A stretch of 64,000 nt of DNA, taken from positions 12,894,801 through 12,958,800 of the forward strand of contig JARWKL010000015.1 of NCBI GenBank assembly GCA_029961685.1, written 5' to 3'. The stretch is from Aristolochia californica. Taxonomy: Eukaryota > Streptophyta > Magnoliopsida > Piperales > Aristolochiaceae. The notes under the pieces were generated by a model. The model was not told where the DNA came from. It ran no database searches and saw only the letters and a list, made by a program, of their open reading frames with translations. Shown here one piece after another: positions 34,095 through 48,097 of this stretch. A program made the translations under genes and the position numbers. Each line of letters begins with the position of its first letter. Position 1 is the first letter of the stretch.

Positions 34095-34760
34095 CTAATT
34101 TTTGGATCTGACGGCCACTTGCATCCTCAACATGCTTGTGGCATGCATATCCACCACACTTAAAACATGTGAGGATCAGTTGGAGGTCCCTTTCCTGTAA
34201 AATTCCACCAAGCTATTATTAGGGGGTTGTACTAGTGGAATTTCCCAAACATGGATTTTGGAGCTCATTTTTAGTTTGTGAAATAATTTTCTTTTTATTA
34301 TTGTAGTTTTCAAATTTTTTCGCACACATGAACTCTTAAATTTTCATTTTATTGCGGTCTTATATCTTTTTTGTTTACGAGGAAAAATGGGAGAGCGTGA
34401 AAACTCAAGTTTGGATCTGAAAAAAAAAAATTTGAAATGCACAAATGCTGAGAGAGATAATTCCGAAAAGTATCTGTGATTTTTAAGGATAGGCAAAAAG
34501 TGGGTTGTTTGGCCCTGGTAAATATCCAACCACTTGAGAATTGTACCTTTTCTACTCCCCCCTAATTTTTGGATCTGAAGGCCACTTGCATCCTCAACAT
34601 GCTTGTGGCATGAATATCCACCACACTTAAAACATGTGAGGAACAGTTACAGGTCCCTTTCCTGTAAAATTCCACCAAGCTATTATTAGGGGGTTGTACT
34701 AGTGGAATTTCCCAAACATGGATTTTGGAGCTCATTTTTAGTGCGTGAAATAATTTACTA
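34095..34760 (+). repeat. Segmental duplication 3, copy a (about 0.67 kb)
   Basis: Matches 38299 to about 38960 at an offset of 4204 bp (nine monomers). Shared markers are CTGACGGCC, CAGTTGGAGG, TTAGTTTGTGAAAT, TTATTGCGGTC, GAGAGCGTG, GTACCTTTTC and GAACAGTTACAGG. After about 34750 this copy has TTTACTATTT where the partner has TTTTCTCTTTATTG. Confidence 0.8.
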
Positions 34761-37309
34761 TTTATTATTATAGTTTTCAAATATTTTCGCGCACATGAAC
34801 TCTAAAATTTTCATTTTGTTGCGATCTTATATATTTTTTGTTCACGAGGAAAAATGGGAGAGTGAAAAACTCAAGTTTGGATATGAAAAAAAAAAAATTT
34901 GAAATGCAGAAATGCTGAGAGAGATAATTCCGAAAAATATCTGTGATTTTTAAGGATAGGCAAAAAGTGGGTTGTTTGGCCCTGGTAAATATCCAACCAC
35001 TTGAGAATTGTACTTTTTCTTCTCCCCCCTAATTTTTGGATCTGAAGGCCACTTGCATCCTCAACATGCTTGTGGCATGCATATCCACCACACTTAAAAC
35101 ATGTGAGGATCAGTTGGAGGTCCCTTTCCTATAAAATTCCACCAAGCTATTATTAGGGGGTTGTACTAGTGGAATTTCCCAAACATGGATTTTGGTGCTC
35201 ATTTTTAGTGCGTGAAATAATTTTTTATTTATTATTATAGTTTCAAATTTTTTGGCACACATGAACTCTAAAATTTTAATTTTGTTGCGATCTTATCTCA
35301 TTTTTGTTCACGAGGAAAAATGGGAGAGTGAAAACTCAAGTTTGGATCTGAAAAAAAAAAATTTGAAATGCACAAATGCTGAGAGAGATAATTCCGAAAA
35401 GTGTCTGTGATTTTTAAAGATGGGGAAAAAGTGGGTTGTTTGGCCCTGGTAAATATCCAACCACTTGAGAATTGTACTTTTTCTACTCCCCCCTAATTTT
35501 TGGATCTGAAGGCCACTTGCATCCTCAACATGCTTGTGGCATGCATATCCACCACACTTAAAACATGTGAGGATCAGTTAGAGGTCCCTTTCCTGTTAAA
35601 TTCCACCAAGCTATTATTAGGGGGTTGTACTAGTGGAATTTCCCAAACATGGATTTTGGAGCTCATTTTTAGTGCGTGAAATAATTTTCTATTTATTATT
35701 ATAGTTTTCAAATTTTTTCGGACACATGAACTCTAAAATTTTCATTTTGTTGCGATCTCATATCTTTTTTGTTTACGAGGAAAAATGGGAGAGAGTGAAA
35801 ACTCAAGTTTGGATCTGAAAAAAAAAATTTGAAATGCACAAATGCTGTGAGAGATAATTCCGAAAAGTATCTGTGATTTTTATGGATAGGCAAAAAGTGG
35901 GTTGTTTGGCCCTGGTAAATATCCAACCACTTGAGAATTGTACTTTTTCTACTCCCCCCTAATTTTTGGATCTAAAGGCCACTTGCACCCTCAACATGCT
36001 TGTGGCATGCATATCCACCACACTTAAAACATTTGAGGATCAGTTAGCGGTCCATTTCCTATAAAATTCCACCAAGCTACTATTCGGGGTTTGTACAAGT
36101 GGAATTTCCCTAACATGGATTTTGGAGCTCATTTTTAGTGCGTGAAATAATTTTCTATTTATTATTATAGTTTTCAAATTTTTTCGCACACATGAACTCT
36201 TAAATTTTCATTTTGTTGCGATATTATATCTTTCTTGTTTATGAGGAAAAATGGGAGAGAGTGAAAACTCATGTTTGGATCTGAAAAAAAAAAAAAATTG
36301 AAATGCACAAATGCTGAGAGAGATAATTCTGAAAAGTATCTGTGATTTTTAAGGATAAGCAAAAAGTTGGTTGTTTCGCCCTGGTAAATATCCAACCACT
36401 TGAGAATTGTACTTTTTCTACTCCCCCCTAATTTTCGGATCTGAAGGCCACTTGCATCCTCAACATGCTTGTGGCATGCATATCCACCACACTTAAAACA
36501 TGTGAGGATCAGTTGGAGGTCCCTTTCCTATAAAATTCCACCAAGCTATTATGAGGGGGTTGTACTAGTGGAATTTCCCAAACATGGATTTTGGAGCTCA
36601 TTTTTAGTGCGTGAAATAATTTTCTATTTATTATTATAGTTTTCAAATTTTTTCGCACACATGAACTCTTAAATTTTCATTTTGTTGCGATATTATATCT
36701 TTCTTGTTTATGACGAAAAATGGGAGAGAGTGAAAACTCAAGTTTGGATCTGAAAAAAAAAAAAATTGAAATGCACAAATGCTGAGAGAGATAATTCTGA
36801 AAAGTATCTGTGATTTTTAAGGATAAGCAAAAAGTTGGTTGTTTGGCCCTGGTAAATATCCAACTACTTGAGAATTGTACTTTTTCTACTCCCCCCTAAT
36901 TTTTGGATCTGAAGGCCACTTGCATCCTCAACATGCTTGTGGCATGCATATCCACCACATTTAAAACATGTGAGGATCAGTTGGAGGTCCCTTTCCCTGT
37001 AAAATTCCACCAAGCTATTATTAGGGGGTTGTACTAGTGGAATTTCCCTAACATGGATTTTGGAGCTCATTTTTAGTGCGTGAAATAATTTTCTTTTTAT
37101 TATTATAGTTTTCAAATTTTTTTGCACACATGAACTCTAAAATTTTCATTTTGTTGCGATCTTATATATTTTTTGTTCACATGGAAAAATGGGAGAGTTA
37201 AAACTCAAGTTGGGATTTGAAAAAAAAAAATATTTGAAATGCACAAATGCTGAGAGAGATAATTCCGGAAAGTATCTGTGATTTTTAAGGATAGGCAAAA
37301 AGTGGGTTG

Positions 37310-38280
37310 TTTGGCCCAGGTAAATATCCAACCACATGAGAATTGTACTTTTTCTACTCCCCCCTAATTTTTGGATCTGAAGGCCACTTGCATCCTCAAC
37401 ATGCTTGTGGCATGCATATCCACCACACTTAAAACATGTGAGGATCAGTTAGAGGTCCCTTTCCTATAAAATTCCACCAAGCTATTAATAGGGGGTTGTA
37501 CTTGTGGAATTTCCCAAACATGGTTTTTGGAGCTGATTTTTAGTGCGTGAAATAATTTTCTATTTATTATTATATTTTTCAAATTTTTTCGGACACATGA
37601 ACTCTAAAATTTTCATTTTGTTGCGGTCTTATATCTTTTTTGTTTACGAGGAAAAATGGGAGAGAGTGAAAACTCAAGTTTGGATCTGAAAAAGAAAAAA
37701 TTTAAAATGCACAAATGATGAGAGAGATAATTCCGAAAAGTATCTGTGATTTTTAAGGATAGGCAAAAAGTGGGTTGTTTGGCCCTGGTAAATATCCAAC
37801 CACTTGAGAATTGTACTTTTTCTACTCCCCCCTAATTTTTGGATCTGAAGGCCACTTGCATCCTCAACATGCTTGTGGCATGCATATCCACCACACTTAA
37901 AACAACTGAAGATCAGTTAGAGGTCCCTTTCCTGTAAAATTCCACCAAGCTATTATTAGGGGGTTGTACGAGTGGAATTTCCCAAACATGGATTTTGGAG
38001 CTCATTTTTAGTGCGTGAAATAATTTTCTATTTATTATTATAGTTTTCAAATTTTTTGCACACATGAACTCTAAAATTTTCATTTTGTTGCAATCTTATA
38101 TCTTTTTTGTTCACGACGAAAAATGGGAGAGTGAAAAACTAAAGTTTGGATCTGAAAAAAAAAAAAATTTGAAATGCACAAATGCTGAGAGAGATAATTC
38201 CGAAAAGTATCTGTGATTTTTAAGGATGGGCAAAAAGTGGGTTGTTTGGCCCTGGTAAATATCCAACCACTTGAGAATTG
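37310..38280 (+). repeat. Segmental duplication 4, copy b (about 1 kb)
   Basis: Partner of 31240 to 32210. Its A-tract is interrupted (AAAAAGAAAAAA near 37693), where the partner is uninterrupted. A further related stretch, the ATTAATAGGGGG and GGAGCTG part, recurs near 42150 to 42260. Confidence 0.8.
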
Positions 38281-38298
38281 TACTTTTTCTACTCCCCC

Positions 38299-38960
38299 CT
38301 AATTTTTGGATCTGACGGCCACTTGCATCCTCAACATGCTTGTGGCATGCATATCCACCACACTTAAAACATGTGAGGATCAGTTGGAGGTCCCTTTCCT
38401 GTAAAATTCCACCAAGCTATTATTAGGGGGTTGTACTAGTGGAATTTCCCAAACATGGATTTTGGAGCTCATTTTTAGTTTGTGAAATAATTTTTTTTTT
38501 ATTATTGTAGTTTTCAAATTTTTTCGCACACATGAACTCTAAAATTTTCATTTTATTGCGGTCTTATATCTTTTTTGTTTACGAGGAAAAATGGGAGAGC
38601 GTGAAAACTCAAGTTTGGATCTGAAAAAAAAAAATTTGAAATGCACAAATGCTGAGAGAGATAATTCCGAAAAGTATCTGTGATTTTTAAGGATAGGCAA
38701 AAAGTGGGTTGTTTGGCCCTGGTAAATATCCAACCACTTGAGAATTGTACCTTTTCTACTCCCCCCTAATTTTTGGATCTGAAGGCCACTTGCATCCTCA
38801 ACATGCTTGTGGCATGAATATCCACCACACTTAAAACATGTGAGGAACAGTTACAGGTCCCTTTCCTGTAAAATTCCACCAAGCTATTATTAGGGGGTTG
38901 TACTAGTGGAATTTCCCAAACATGGATTTTGGAGCTCATTTTTAGTGCGTGAAATAATTT
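38299..38960 (+). repeat. Segmental duplication 3, copy b (about 0.67 kb)
   Basis: Partner of 34095 to 34760. The T-run after GTGAAATAA is longer here (AATTTTTTTTTTATTATTG near 38490), a local slippage change. It is preceded by a different neighbour: the GTTGCAATC, CACGACG and AACTAAAG monomer shared with 32.0 kb. Confidence 0.8.
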
Positions 38961-38984
38961 TCTCTTTATTGTTATAGTTTTCAA

Positions 38985-40410
38985 TTTTTTTCGCGCACAT
39001 GAACTCTAAAATTTTCATTTTGTCGCGATCTTATATCTTTTTTGTTCACGAGCAAAAATGGGAGAGAGAAAAACTCAAGTTTGGATCTGAAAAAAAAAAA
39101 AATTTGAAATGCACAAACGCTGAGAGAGATAATTCCGAAAAGTATCGGTAATTTTTAAGGATAGGCAAAAAGTGGGTTGTTTGGCCCTGGTAAATATCCA
39201 ACCACTTGAGAATTGTACTTTTTCTACTCCCCTAATTTTCGGATCTGAAGGCCAATTGCATCCTCAACATGCTTGTGGCATGCATATCCACCACACTTAA
39301 AACATGTGAGGATCAGTTAGAGGTCCCTTTCCTGTTAAATTCCACCAAGCTATTATTAGGGGTTTGTACTAGTGGAATTTCCGAAACATGGATTTTGGAG
39401 CTCATTTTTAGTGTGTGAAATAATTTTCTTTTTAATATTATAGTTTTCAAATTTTTTTGCACACATGATCTCTAAAATTTTCATTATGTTGCGATCTTAT
39501 ATCTTTTTTGTTCACGAGGAAAAATGGGAGAGTGAAAAACTCAAGTTTGGATCTGAAAAAAAAGAAATTGAAATGCACAAATGCTGAGAGAGATAATTCC
39601 GAAAAGTATCTGTGATTTTTAAGGATGGGCAAAAAGTGGGTTGTTTGGCCCTGGTAAATATCCAACCACTTGAGAATTGTACTTTTTCTACTCCCCCGTA
39701 ATTTTTGGTTCCGAAGGCCACTTGCATCCTCAACATGCTTGTGGCATGCATGTCCACCACACTTAAAACATGTGAGGATCAGTTAGAGGTCCATTTCAAT
39801 TAAAATTCCACCAAGCTATTATCAGGGGGTTGTACTAGAGGAATTTCCCAAACATGGATTTAGGAGCTCATTTTTAGTGCGTGAAATAATTTTTGATTTA
39901 TTATTATAGTTTTCAAATTTTTTTGCACACATGAACTCTAAAATTTTCATTTTGTTGCGATCTTATATCTTTTTTGTTCACGAGGAAAAATGGGAGATTG
40001 AAAACTCAAGATAGGATCTGAAAAAAAAAAAAATTTGAAATGCACAAATGCTGAGAGAGATAATTCCGAAAAGTATCTGTGATTTTTAAGGATAGGCAAA
40101 AAGTGGGTTGTTTGGCCCTGGAAAATATCCAACAACTTGAGAATTGTACTTTTTCTACTCCCCCCTAATTTTTGGATCTGAAGGCCACCTGCATCCTCAA
40201 CAAGCTTGTGGCATGCATATCCACCACACTTAAAACAACTGAAGATCAGTTAGAGGTCCATTTCCTATAAAATTCCACCAAGCTATTATTAGGGGGTTGT
40301 ACTAGTGGAATTTCCCAAACATGGATTTTGGAGCTCATTTTTAGAGTGTGAAATATTTTTCTATTTATTATTATAGTTTTCAAATTTTTTTGCACACTTG
40401 AACTCTAAAA
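38985..40410 (+). repeat. Segmental duplication 5, copy b (about 1.4 kb)
   Basis: Matches about 29650 to 31075 at a constant offset of 9335 bp (twenty monomers). Markers are GTCGCGATC, CCCCTAATTTTCGG, TTTCCGAAACATGG, TTTTTAATATTATAG, CATGATCTC with CATTATGTTG, CCCCCGTAAT, GCATGTCCACC, ATTATCAGGGGG, TAGAGGAATTT, GGATTTAGGAGC, AAGATAGGATC, TCCAACAACTTG and CAACAAGCTTG. Differences are few (CATTTCAATTAAA against CATTTCCATTAAA). Confidence 0.85.
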
Positions 40411-41710
40411 TTTTCATTTTATTGCGATCTTATATCTTTTTTGTTTACGAGGAAAAATGGGAGAGTGAAAACTCAAGTTCGGATCTCAAAAAAAAAATAT
40501 TTGAAATGCACAAATGTTGAAAGAGATAATTCTGAAAAGTATCTGTGATTTTTAAGGATAGGCAAAAAAAGTGGGTTGTTTGGACTTGGTAAATATCCAA
40601 CCACTTGAGAATCGTACTTTTTCTACTCCCCCCTAATTTTTGGATCTTAAGGCCAATTGCATCCTCAACATGCTTGTGGCATGCATATCCAGCACACTTA
40701 AAACATGTGAGGATCAGTAAGAGGTTCCTTTCCTATAAAATTCCACCAAGCTATTATTATGGGGTTGTACTAGTGGAATTTCCCAAACATGGATTTTGGA
40801 GCTCATTTTTTGTCCGTGAAATAATTTTCTATTTATTATTATAGTTTACAAATTTTTTTGCACACATGAACTCTAAAATTTTCATTTTGTTGCGATCTTA
40901 TATCTTTTTTGTTCACGAGGAAAAATGGGAGAGTGAAAACACAAGTTTGGATCTGAAAAAAAAAAATTTGAATTGCACAAATGCTGAGAGAGATAATTCT
41001 GAAAAGTATCTGTGTTTTTTAAGGATAGGCAAAAAGTGGGTTGTTTGGCCCTGGTAAATATCCAACCACTTGAGAATTGTACTTTTTCTACTCCCCCCTA
41101 ATTTTCGGATCTGAAGGCCACTTGCATCCTCAACATGCTTGTGGCATGCATATCCACCACACTTAAAACATGTGAGGATCAGTTAGAGGTCCCTTTCCTA
41201 TAAAATTCCACCAAGCTATTATTAGGGGGTTGTACTAGTGGAATTTCCCAAACATGGATTTTGGAGCTCATTTTTAGTGCATGAAATAATTTTATATTTA
41301 TTATTATAGTTTTCAAATTTTTTTGCACACATGAACTCTAAAATTTTAATTTTGTTGCGATCTTATATATTTTTTGTTCACATGGAAAAATGGGAGAGTG
41401 AAAACTCAAGTTGGGATCTGAAAAAAAAAAATATTTGAAATGCACAAATGCTAAGAGAGATAATTCCGAAAAGTATCTGTGATTTTTAAGGATAGGCAAA
41501 AAGTGGGTTGTTTGGCCCTGGTAAATATCCAACCACTTGAGAATTGTACTTTTTCTTCTCCCCCCTAATTTTCGGATCTGAAGGCCACTTGCATCCTCAA
41601 CATGCTTGTGGCATGCATATCCACCACACTTAAAACATGTGAGGATCAGTTAGAGGTCCCTTTCTTATAAAATTCCACCAAGCTATTATTAGGGGGTTGT
41701 ACTAGTGGAA
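39310..41710 (+). repeat. Segmental duplication 6, copy a (about 2.4 kb)
   Basis: Matches about 42577 to 44976 at an offset of 3265 to 3268 bp (seven monomers). It covers the TTTCCGAAACATGG, ATTATCAGGGGG, AACAACTGAAG, GATCTCAAAAAA with GTTGAAAGAG, CAGCACACTT with CAGTAAGAGG, TTTTTTGTCCGTG, AAAACACAAG, TTTGAATTGC, and ATGGAAAAATGG with AAGTTGGGATC monomers in order. It overlaps duplication 5, so parts of this region exist at least three times. Confidence 0.85.
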
Positions 41711-42576
41711 TTTCCCAAACATGGATTTTGGAGCTCATTTTTAGTGCGTGAAATAATTTTCTATTTATTATTATAGTTTTCAATATTTTTCGCGAACAAG
41801 AACTCTAAAATTTTCATTTTGTTGTGATCTTATATCTTTTTTGTTCACGAGGAAAAATGGGTGAGAGAAAAACTCAAGTTTGGATCTGAAAAAAAAAAAA
41901 TTTGAAATGCACAAACGCTGAGAGAGATAATTCCGAAAAGTATCTGTAATTTTTAAGGATAGGCAAAAAGTGGGTTGTTTGGCCCAGGTAAATATCCAAC
42001 CACATGAGAATTGTACTTTTTCTACTCCCCCCTAATTTTTGGATCTGAAGGCCACTTGCATCCTCAACATGCTTGTGGCATGCATATCCACCACACTTAA
42101 AACATGTGAGGATCAGTTAGAGGTCCCTTTCCTATAAAATTCCACCAAGCTATTAATAGGGGGTTGTACTTGTGGAATTTCCCAAACATGGTTTTTGGAG
42201 CTGATTTTTAGTGCGTGAAATAATTTTCTATTTATTATTATATTTTTCAAATTTTTTCGCACACATGAACTCTAAAATTTTCATTTTGTGTCGGTCTTAT
42301 ATCTTTTTTGTTTACGAGGAAAAATGGGAGAGAGTGAAAACTCAAGTTTGGATCTGAAAAAAAAAAAATTTAAAATGCACAAATGATGAGAGAGATAATT
42401 CCGAAAAGTATCTGTGATTTTTAAGGATAGGCAAAAAGTGGGTTGTTTGGCCCTGGTAAATATCCAACCACTTGAGAATTGTACTTTTTCTACTCCCCCC
42501 TAATTTTTGGATCTGAAGGCCACTTGCATCCTCAACATGCTTGTGGCATGCATATCCACCACACTTAAAACATGTG

Positions 42577-44976
42577 AGGATCAGTTAGAGGTCCCTTACC
42601 TGTTAAATTCCACCAAGCTATTATTAGGGGGTTGTACTAGTGGAATTTCCGAAACATGGATTTTGGAGCTCATTTTTAGTGCGTGAAATAATTTTCTTTT
42701 TAATATTATAGTTTTGAAATTTTTTTGCACACATGATCTCTAAAATTTTCATTATGTTGCGATCTTATATCTTTTTTGTTCACGAGGAAAAATGGGGGAG
42801 TGAAAAACTCAAGTTTGGATCTGAAAAAAAAGAAATTGAAATGCACAAATGCTGAGAGAGATAATTCCGAAAAGTATTTGTGATTTTTAAGGATGGGCAA
42901 AAAGTGGGTTGTTTGGCCCTGGTAAATATCCAACCACTTGAGAATTGTACTTTTTCTACTCCCCCGTAATTTTTGGTTCCGAAGGCCACTTGCATCCTCA
43001 ACATGCTTGTGGCATGCATGTCCACCACACTTAAAACATGTGAGGATCAGTTAGAGGTCCATTTCAATTAAAATTCCACCAAGCTATTATCAGGGGGTTG
43101 TACTAGAGGAATTTCCCAAACATGGATTTAGGAGCTCATTTTTAGTGCGTGAAATAATTTTCGATTTATTATTATAGTTTTCAAATTTTTTTGCACACAT
43201 GAACTCTAAAATTTTCATTTTGTTGCGATCTTATATCTTTTTTGTTCACGAGGAAAAAAGGGAGATTGAAAACTCAAGATAGGATCTGAAAAAAAAAAAA
43301 TTTCAAATGCACAAATGCTGAGAGAGATAATTCCGAAAAGTATCTGTGATTTTTAAGGATAGGCAAAAAGTGGGTTGTTTGGCCCTGGAAAATATCCAAC
43401 AACTTGAGAATTGTACTTTTTCTACTCCCCTCTAATTTTTGGATCTGAAGGCCACCTGCATCCTCAACAAGCTTGTGGCATGCATATCCACCACACTTAA
43501 AACAACTGAAGATCAGTTAGAGGTCCATTTCCTATAAAATTCCACCAAGCTATTATTAGGGGGTTGTACTAGTGGAATTTCCCAAACATGGATTTTGGAG
43601 CACATTTTTAGAGCGTGAAATAATTTTCTATTTATTATTATAGTTTTCAAATTTTTTTGCACACATGAACTCTTAAATTTTCATTTTATTGCGATCTTAT
43701 ATCTTTTTTGTTTACGAGGAATAACGGGAGAGTGAAAACTCAAGTTCGGATCTCAAAAAAAAAATATTTGAAATGCACAAATGTTGAAAGAGATAATTCT
43801 GAAAAGTATCTGTGTTTTTTAAGGATAGGCAAAAAGTGGGTTGTTTGGAGTTGGTAAATATCCAACCACTTGAGAATTGTACTTTTTCTACTCCCCCCTA
43901 ATTTTTGGATCTGAAGGCCAATTGCATCCTCAACATGCTTGTGGCATGCATATCCAGCACACTTAAAACATGTGAGGATCAGTAAGAGGTCCCTTTCCTA
44001 TAAAATTCCACCATGCTATTATTAGGGGGTTGTACTAGTGGAATTTCCCAAACATGGATTTTGGAGCTCATTTTTTGTCCGTGAAATAATTTTCTATTTA
44101 TTATTATAGTTTTCAAATTTTTTTCCACACATGAACTCTAAAATTTTCATTTTGTTGCGATCTTATATCTTGTTTGTTCACGAGGAAAAATGGGAGAGTG
44201 AAAACACAAGTTTGGATCTGAAAAAAAAAAATTTGAATTGCACAAATGCTGAGAGAGATAATTCCGAAAAGTATATGTGTTTTTTAAGGATAGGCAAAAA
44301 GTGGGTTGTTTGGCCCTGGTAAATATCCAACCACTTGAGAATTGTACTTTTTCTACTCCCCCCTAATTTTCGGATCTGAAGGCCACTTGCATCCTCTACA
44401 TGCTTGTGGCATGCATATCCACCACACTTAAAACATGTGAGGATCAGTTAGAGGTCCCTTTCCTATAAAATTCCACCAAGCTATTATTAGGGGGTTGTAC
44501 TAGTGGAATTTCCCAAACATGGATTTTGGAGCTCATTTTTAGTGCGTGAAATAATTTTATATTTATTATTATAGTTTTCAAATTTTTTTGCACACATGAA
44601 CTCTAAAATTTTCATTTTGTTGCGATCTTATATATTTTTTGTTCACATGGAAAAATGGGAGAGTGAAAACTCAAGTTGGGATCTGAAAAAAAAAAAATAT
44701 TTGAAATGTACAAATGCTAAGAGAGATAATTCCGAAAAGTATCTGTGATTTTTAAGGATAGGCAAAAAGTGGGTTGTTTGGCCCTGGTAAATATCCAACC
44801 ACTTGAGAATTGTACTTTTTCTTCTCCCCCCTAATTTTCGGATCTGAAGGCCACTTGCATCCTCAACATGCTTGTGGCATGCATATCCACCACACTTAAA
44901 ACATGTGAGGATCAGTTAGAGGTCCCTTTCCTATAAAATTCCACCAAGCTATTATTAGGGGGTTATACTAGTGGAA
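42577..44976 (+). repeat. Segmental duplication 6, copy b (about 2.4 kb)
   Basis: Partner of 39310 to 41710. Local differences include GGAAAAAAGGG near 43252, GAGGAATAACGGG near 43716, TTGGAGTTGG near 43846 and CTTGTTTGTTC near 44168. It joins directly to a CATGGTTTTTGGAGCTG monomer near 44988 instead of the GCGAACAAG type that follows copy a. Confidence 0.85.
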
Positions 44977-46399
44977 TTTCCCAAACATGGTTTTTGGAGC
45001 TGATTTTTAGTGCGTGAAATAATTTTCTATTTATTATTATATTTTTCAAATTTTTTCGGACACATGAACTCTAAAATTTTCATTTTGTTGCGGTCTTATA
45101 TCTTTTTTGTTTACGAGGAAAAATGGGAGAGAGTGAAAACTCAAGTTTGGATCTGAAAAAAAAAAATTTAAAATGCACAAATGCTGAGAGAGATAATTCC
45201 GAAAAGTATCTGTGATTTTTAAGGATAGGCAAAAAGTGGGTTGTTTGGCGCTGGTAAATATCCAACCACTTGAGAATTGTACTTTTTCTACTCCCCCCTA
45301 ATTTTTGGATCTGAAGGCCACTTGCATCCTCAACATGCTTGTGGCATGCATATCCACCACACTTAAAACATGTGAGGATCAGTTGGAGGTCCCTTTCCCT
45401 GTAAAATTCCACCAAGCTATTATTAGGGGGTTGTACTAGTGGAATTTCCCAAACATGGATTTTGGAGCTCATTTTTAGTGCGTGAAATAATTTTCTATTT
45501 ATTATTATAGTTTTCAAATTTTTTGCACACATGAACTCTAAAATTTTCATTTTGTTGCAATCTTATATCTTTTTTGTTCACGACGAAAAATGGGAGAGTG
45601 AAAAACTAAAGTTTGGATCTGAAAAAAAAAAAATTTGAAGTGCACAAATGCTGAGAGAGATAATTCTGAAAAGTATCTGTGATTTTTAAGGATGGGCAAA
45701 AAGTGGGTTGTTTGGCCCTGGTAAATATCCAACCACTTGAGAATTGTACTTTTTCTCCTCCCCCCTAATTTTTGGATCTGAAGGCCACTTGCATCCTCAA
45801 CATGCTTGTGGCATGAATATCCACCACACTTAAAACATGTGAGGATCAGTTAGAGGTCCCTTTCCTGTTAAATTCCACCAAGCTATTATTAGGGTGTTGT
45901 ACTAGTGGAATTTCCCAAACATGGATTTTGGAGCTCATTTTTAGTGCGTGAAATAATTTTCTATTTATTATTATAGTTTTCAATTTTTTTCGTGCACATG
46001 AACTCTAAAATTTTCATTTTGTTGCGATCTTATATCTTTTTTGTTCACGAGGAAAAATGGCAGAGAGAAAAACTCAAGTTTGGATCTGAAAAAAAAAAAA
46101 TTTGAAATGCACAAACGCTGAGAGAGATAATTCCGAAAAGTATCTGTAATTTTTAAGGATAGGCAAAAAGTGGGTTGTTTGGCCCTGGTAAATATCCAAC
46201 CACTTGAGAATTGTACTTTTTCTACTCCCCCTTAATTTTTGGATCTGAAGGCCACTTGCATCCTCAACATGCTTGTGGCATGCATATCCACCACACTTAA
46301 AACATGTGAGGATCAGTTAGAGGTCCCTTTCCTATAAAATTCCACCAAGCTACTATTCGGGGTTTGTACTAGTGGAATTTCCCAAACATGGATTTTGGA

Positions 46400-47630
46400 G
46401 CTCATTCTTAGTGCGTGAAATAATTTTCTTTTTATTATTATAGTTTTCAAATTTTTTCGCACACATTAACTCTAAAATTTTCATTTTATTGCGGTCTTAT
46501 ATCTTTTTTGTTTACGAGGAAAAATGGGAGAGCGTGAAAACTCAAGTTTGGATCTGAAAAAAAAAATATTTGAAATGCACAAATGCTGAGAGAGATAATT
46601 CCGACAAGTATCTGTGATTTTTAAGGATAGGCAAAAAGTGGGTTGTTTGGCCCTGGTAAATATCCAACCACTTGAGAATTGTACTTTTTCTACTCCCCCC
46701 TAATTTTTGGATCTGAAGGCCACTTGCATCCTCAACATGCTTGTGGCATGCATATCCACCACACTTAAAACATGTGAGGAACAGTTAGAGGTCCCTTTCC
46801 TGTAAAATTCCACCAAGCTATTATTAGGGGGTTGTACTAGTGGAATTTCCCAAACATGGATTTTGGAGCTCATTTTTAGTGGGTGAAACAATTTTATATT
46901 TATTATTATAGTTTTCAAATTTTTTTGCACACATGAACTCTAAAATTTTCATTTTGTTGCGATCTTATATATTTTTTGTTCACATGGAAAAATGGGAGAG
47001 TGAAAACTCAAGTTGGGATCTGAAAAAAAAAATATTTGAGATGCACAAATGCTGAGAGAGATAATTCCGAAAAGTATCTGTGATTTTTAAGGATAGGCAA
47101 AAAGTGGGTTGTTTGGCCCTGGTAAATATCCAACCACTTGAGAATTGTACTTTTTCTACTCCCCCCTAATTTTCGGATCTGAAGGCCACTTGCATCGTCA
47201 ACATGCTTGTGGCATGCATATCCACCACACTTAAAACATGTGAGGATCAGTTAGAGGTCCCTTTCCTATAAAATTCCACCAAGCTATTATTAGGGGGTTG
47301 TACTAGTGGAATTTCCCAAACATGGATTTTGGAGCTCATTTTTAGTGCGTGAAATAATTTTCTATTTATTATTATTGTTTTCAAATTTTTTGGCACACAT
47401 GAAATCTAAAATTTTCATTTTATTGCGGTCTTATATCTTTTTTGTTTACGAGGAAAAATGGGAGAGCGTGAAAACTCAAGTTTGGATCTGAAAAAAAAAT
47501 ATTTGAAATGCACAAATGCTGAGAGAGATAATTACGAAAAGTATCTGTGATTTTTAAGGATAGGCAAAAAGTGGGTTGTTTGGCCCTGGTAAATATCCAA
47601 CCACTTGAGTATTGTACTTTTTCTACTCTC
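46400..47630 (+). repeat. Segmental duplication 7, copy a (about 1.2 kb)
   Basis: Matches about 60368 to 61598 at an offset of 13968 bp (thirty monomers). Markers are CACACATTAACTC, GACAAGTATCTG, GAGGAACAGTTAGAGG, TTTTATATTTATT, ATGGAAAAATGG with AAGTTGGGATC, CTAATTTTCGG, TATTATTGTTTTC and TTGGCACACATGAAATC. The first two thirds are also present near 50605 to 51540 (offset about 4201 bp). Confidence 0.85.
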
Positions 47631-48097
47631 CCCTAATTTTTGGATCTGAAGGCCACTTGCATCCTCCACATGCTTGTGGCATGCATATCCACCACAGTGA
47701 AAACATGTGAGGATCAGTTAGAAGTCCCTTTCCTATAAAATTCTACCAAAGTATTTATTAGGGGGTTGTACTAGTGGAATTTCCCAAACATGGATTTTGG
47801 AGCTCATTTTTTGTGCGTGAAATAATTTTCTATTTATTATTATAGTTTTCAAATTTTTTTGCACACATGAACTCTAAAATTTTCATTTTGTTGCGATCTT
47901 ATATTTTTTTGTTTACAACGAAAAATGAGAGAGTGAAAACTCAAGTTCGGATCTGAAAAAAAAAAATTTGAAATGCATAAATGCTGGAAGAGATAATTCC
48001 GAAAAGTATCTGTGATTTTTACGGATAGGCAAAAAGTGGGTTGTTTGGCCCTGGTAAATATCCAACCACTTGAGAATTGTGCTTTTTCTACTCCCCC

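Noticed and set aside
40560..40580. GGCAAAAAAAGTGGG, a two-base expansion of the GGCAAAAAGTGGG motif.
   Set aside because: It is a single slippage event in a short A-run. The CAAAA word is common in plant satellites but does not by itself show a breakage site.
45080..45550. The longest open frame, 156 codons on the minus strand, spanning one monomer junction.
   Set aside because: It is two common repeat frames joined because one copy of each interrupting stop is missing and a CCCTGTAAA insertion shifts the phase. It shows no domain and no signal of selection, and homologous positions in other monomers are closed.
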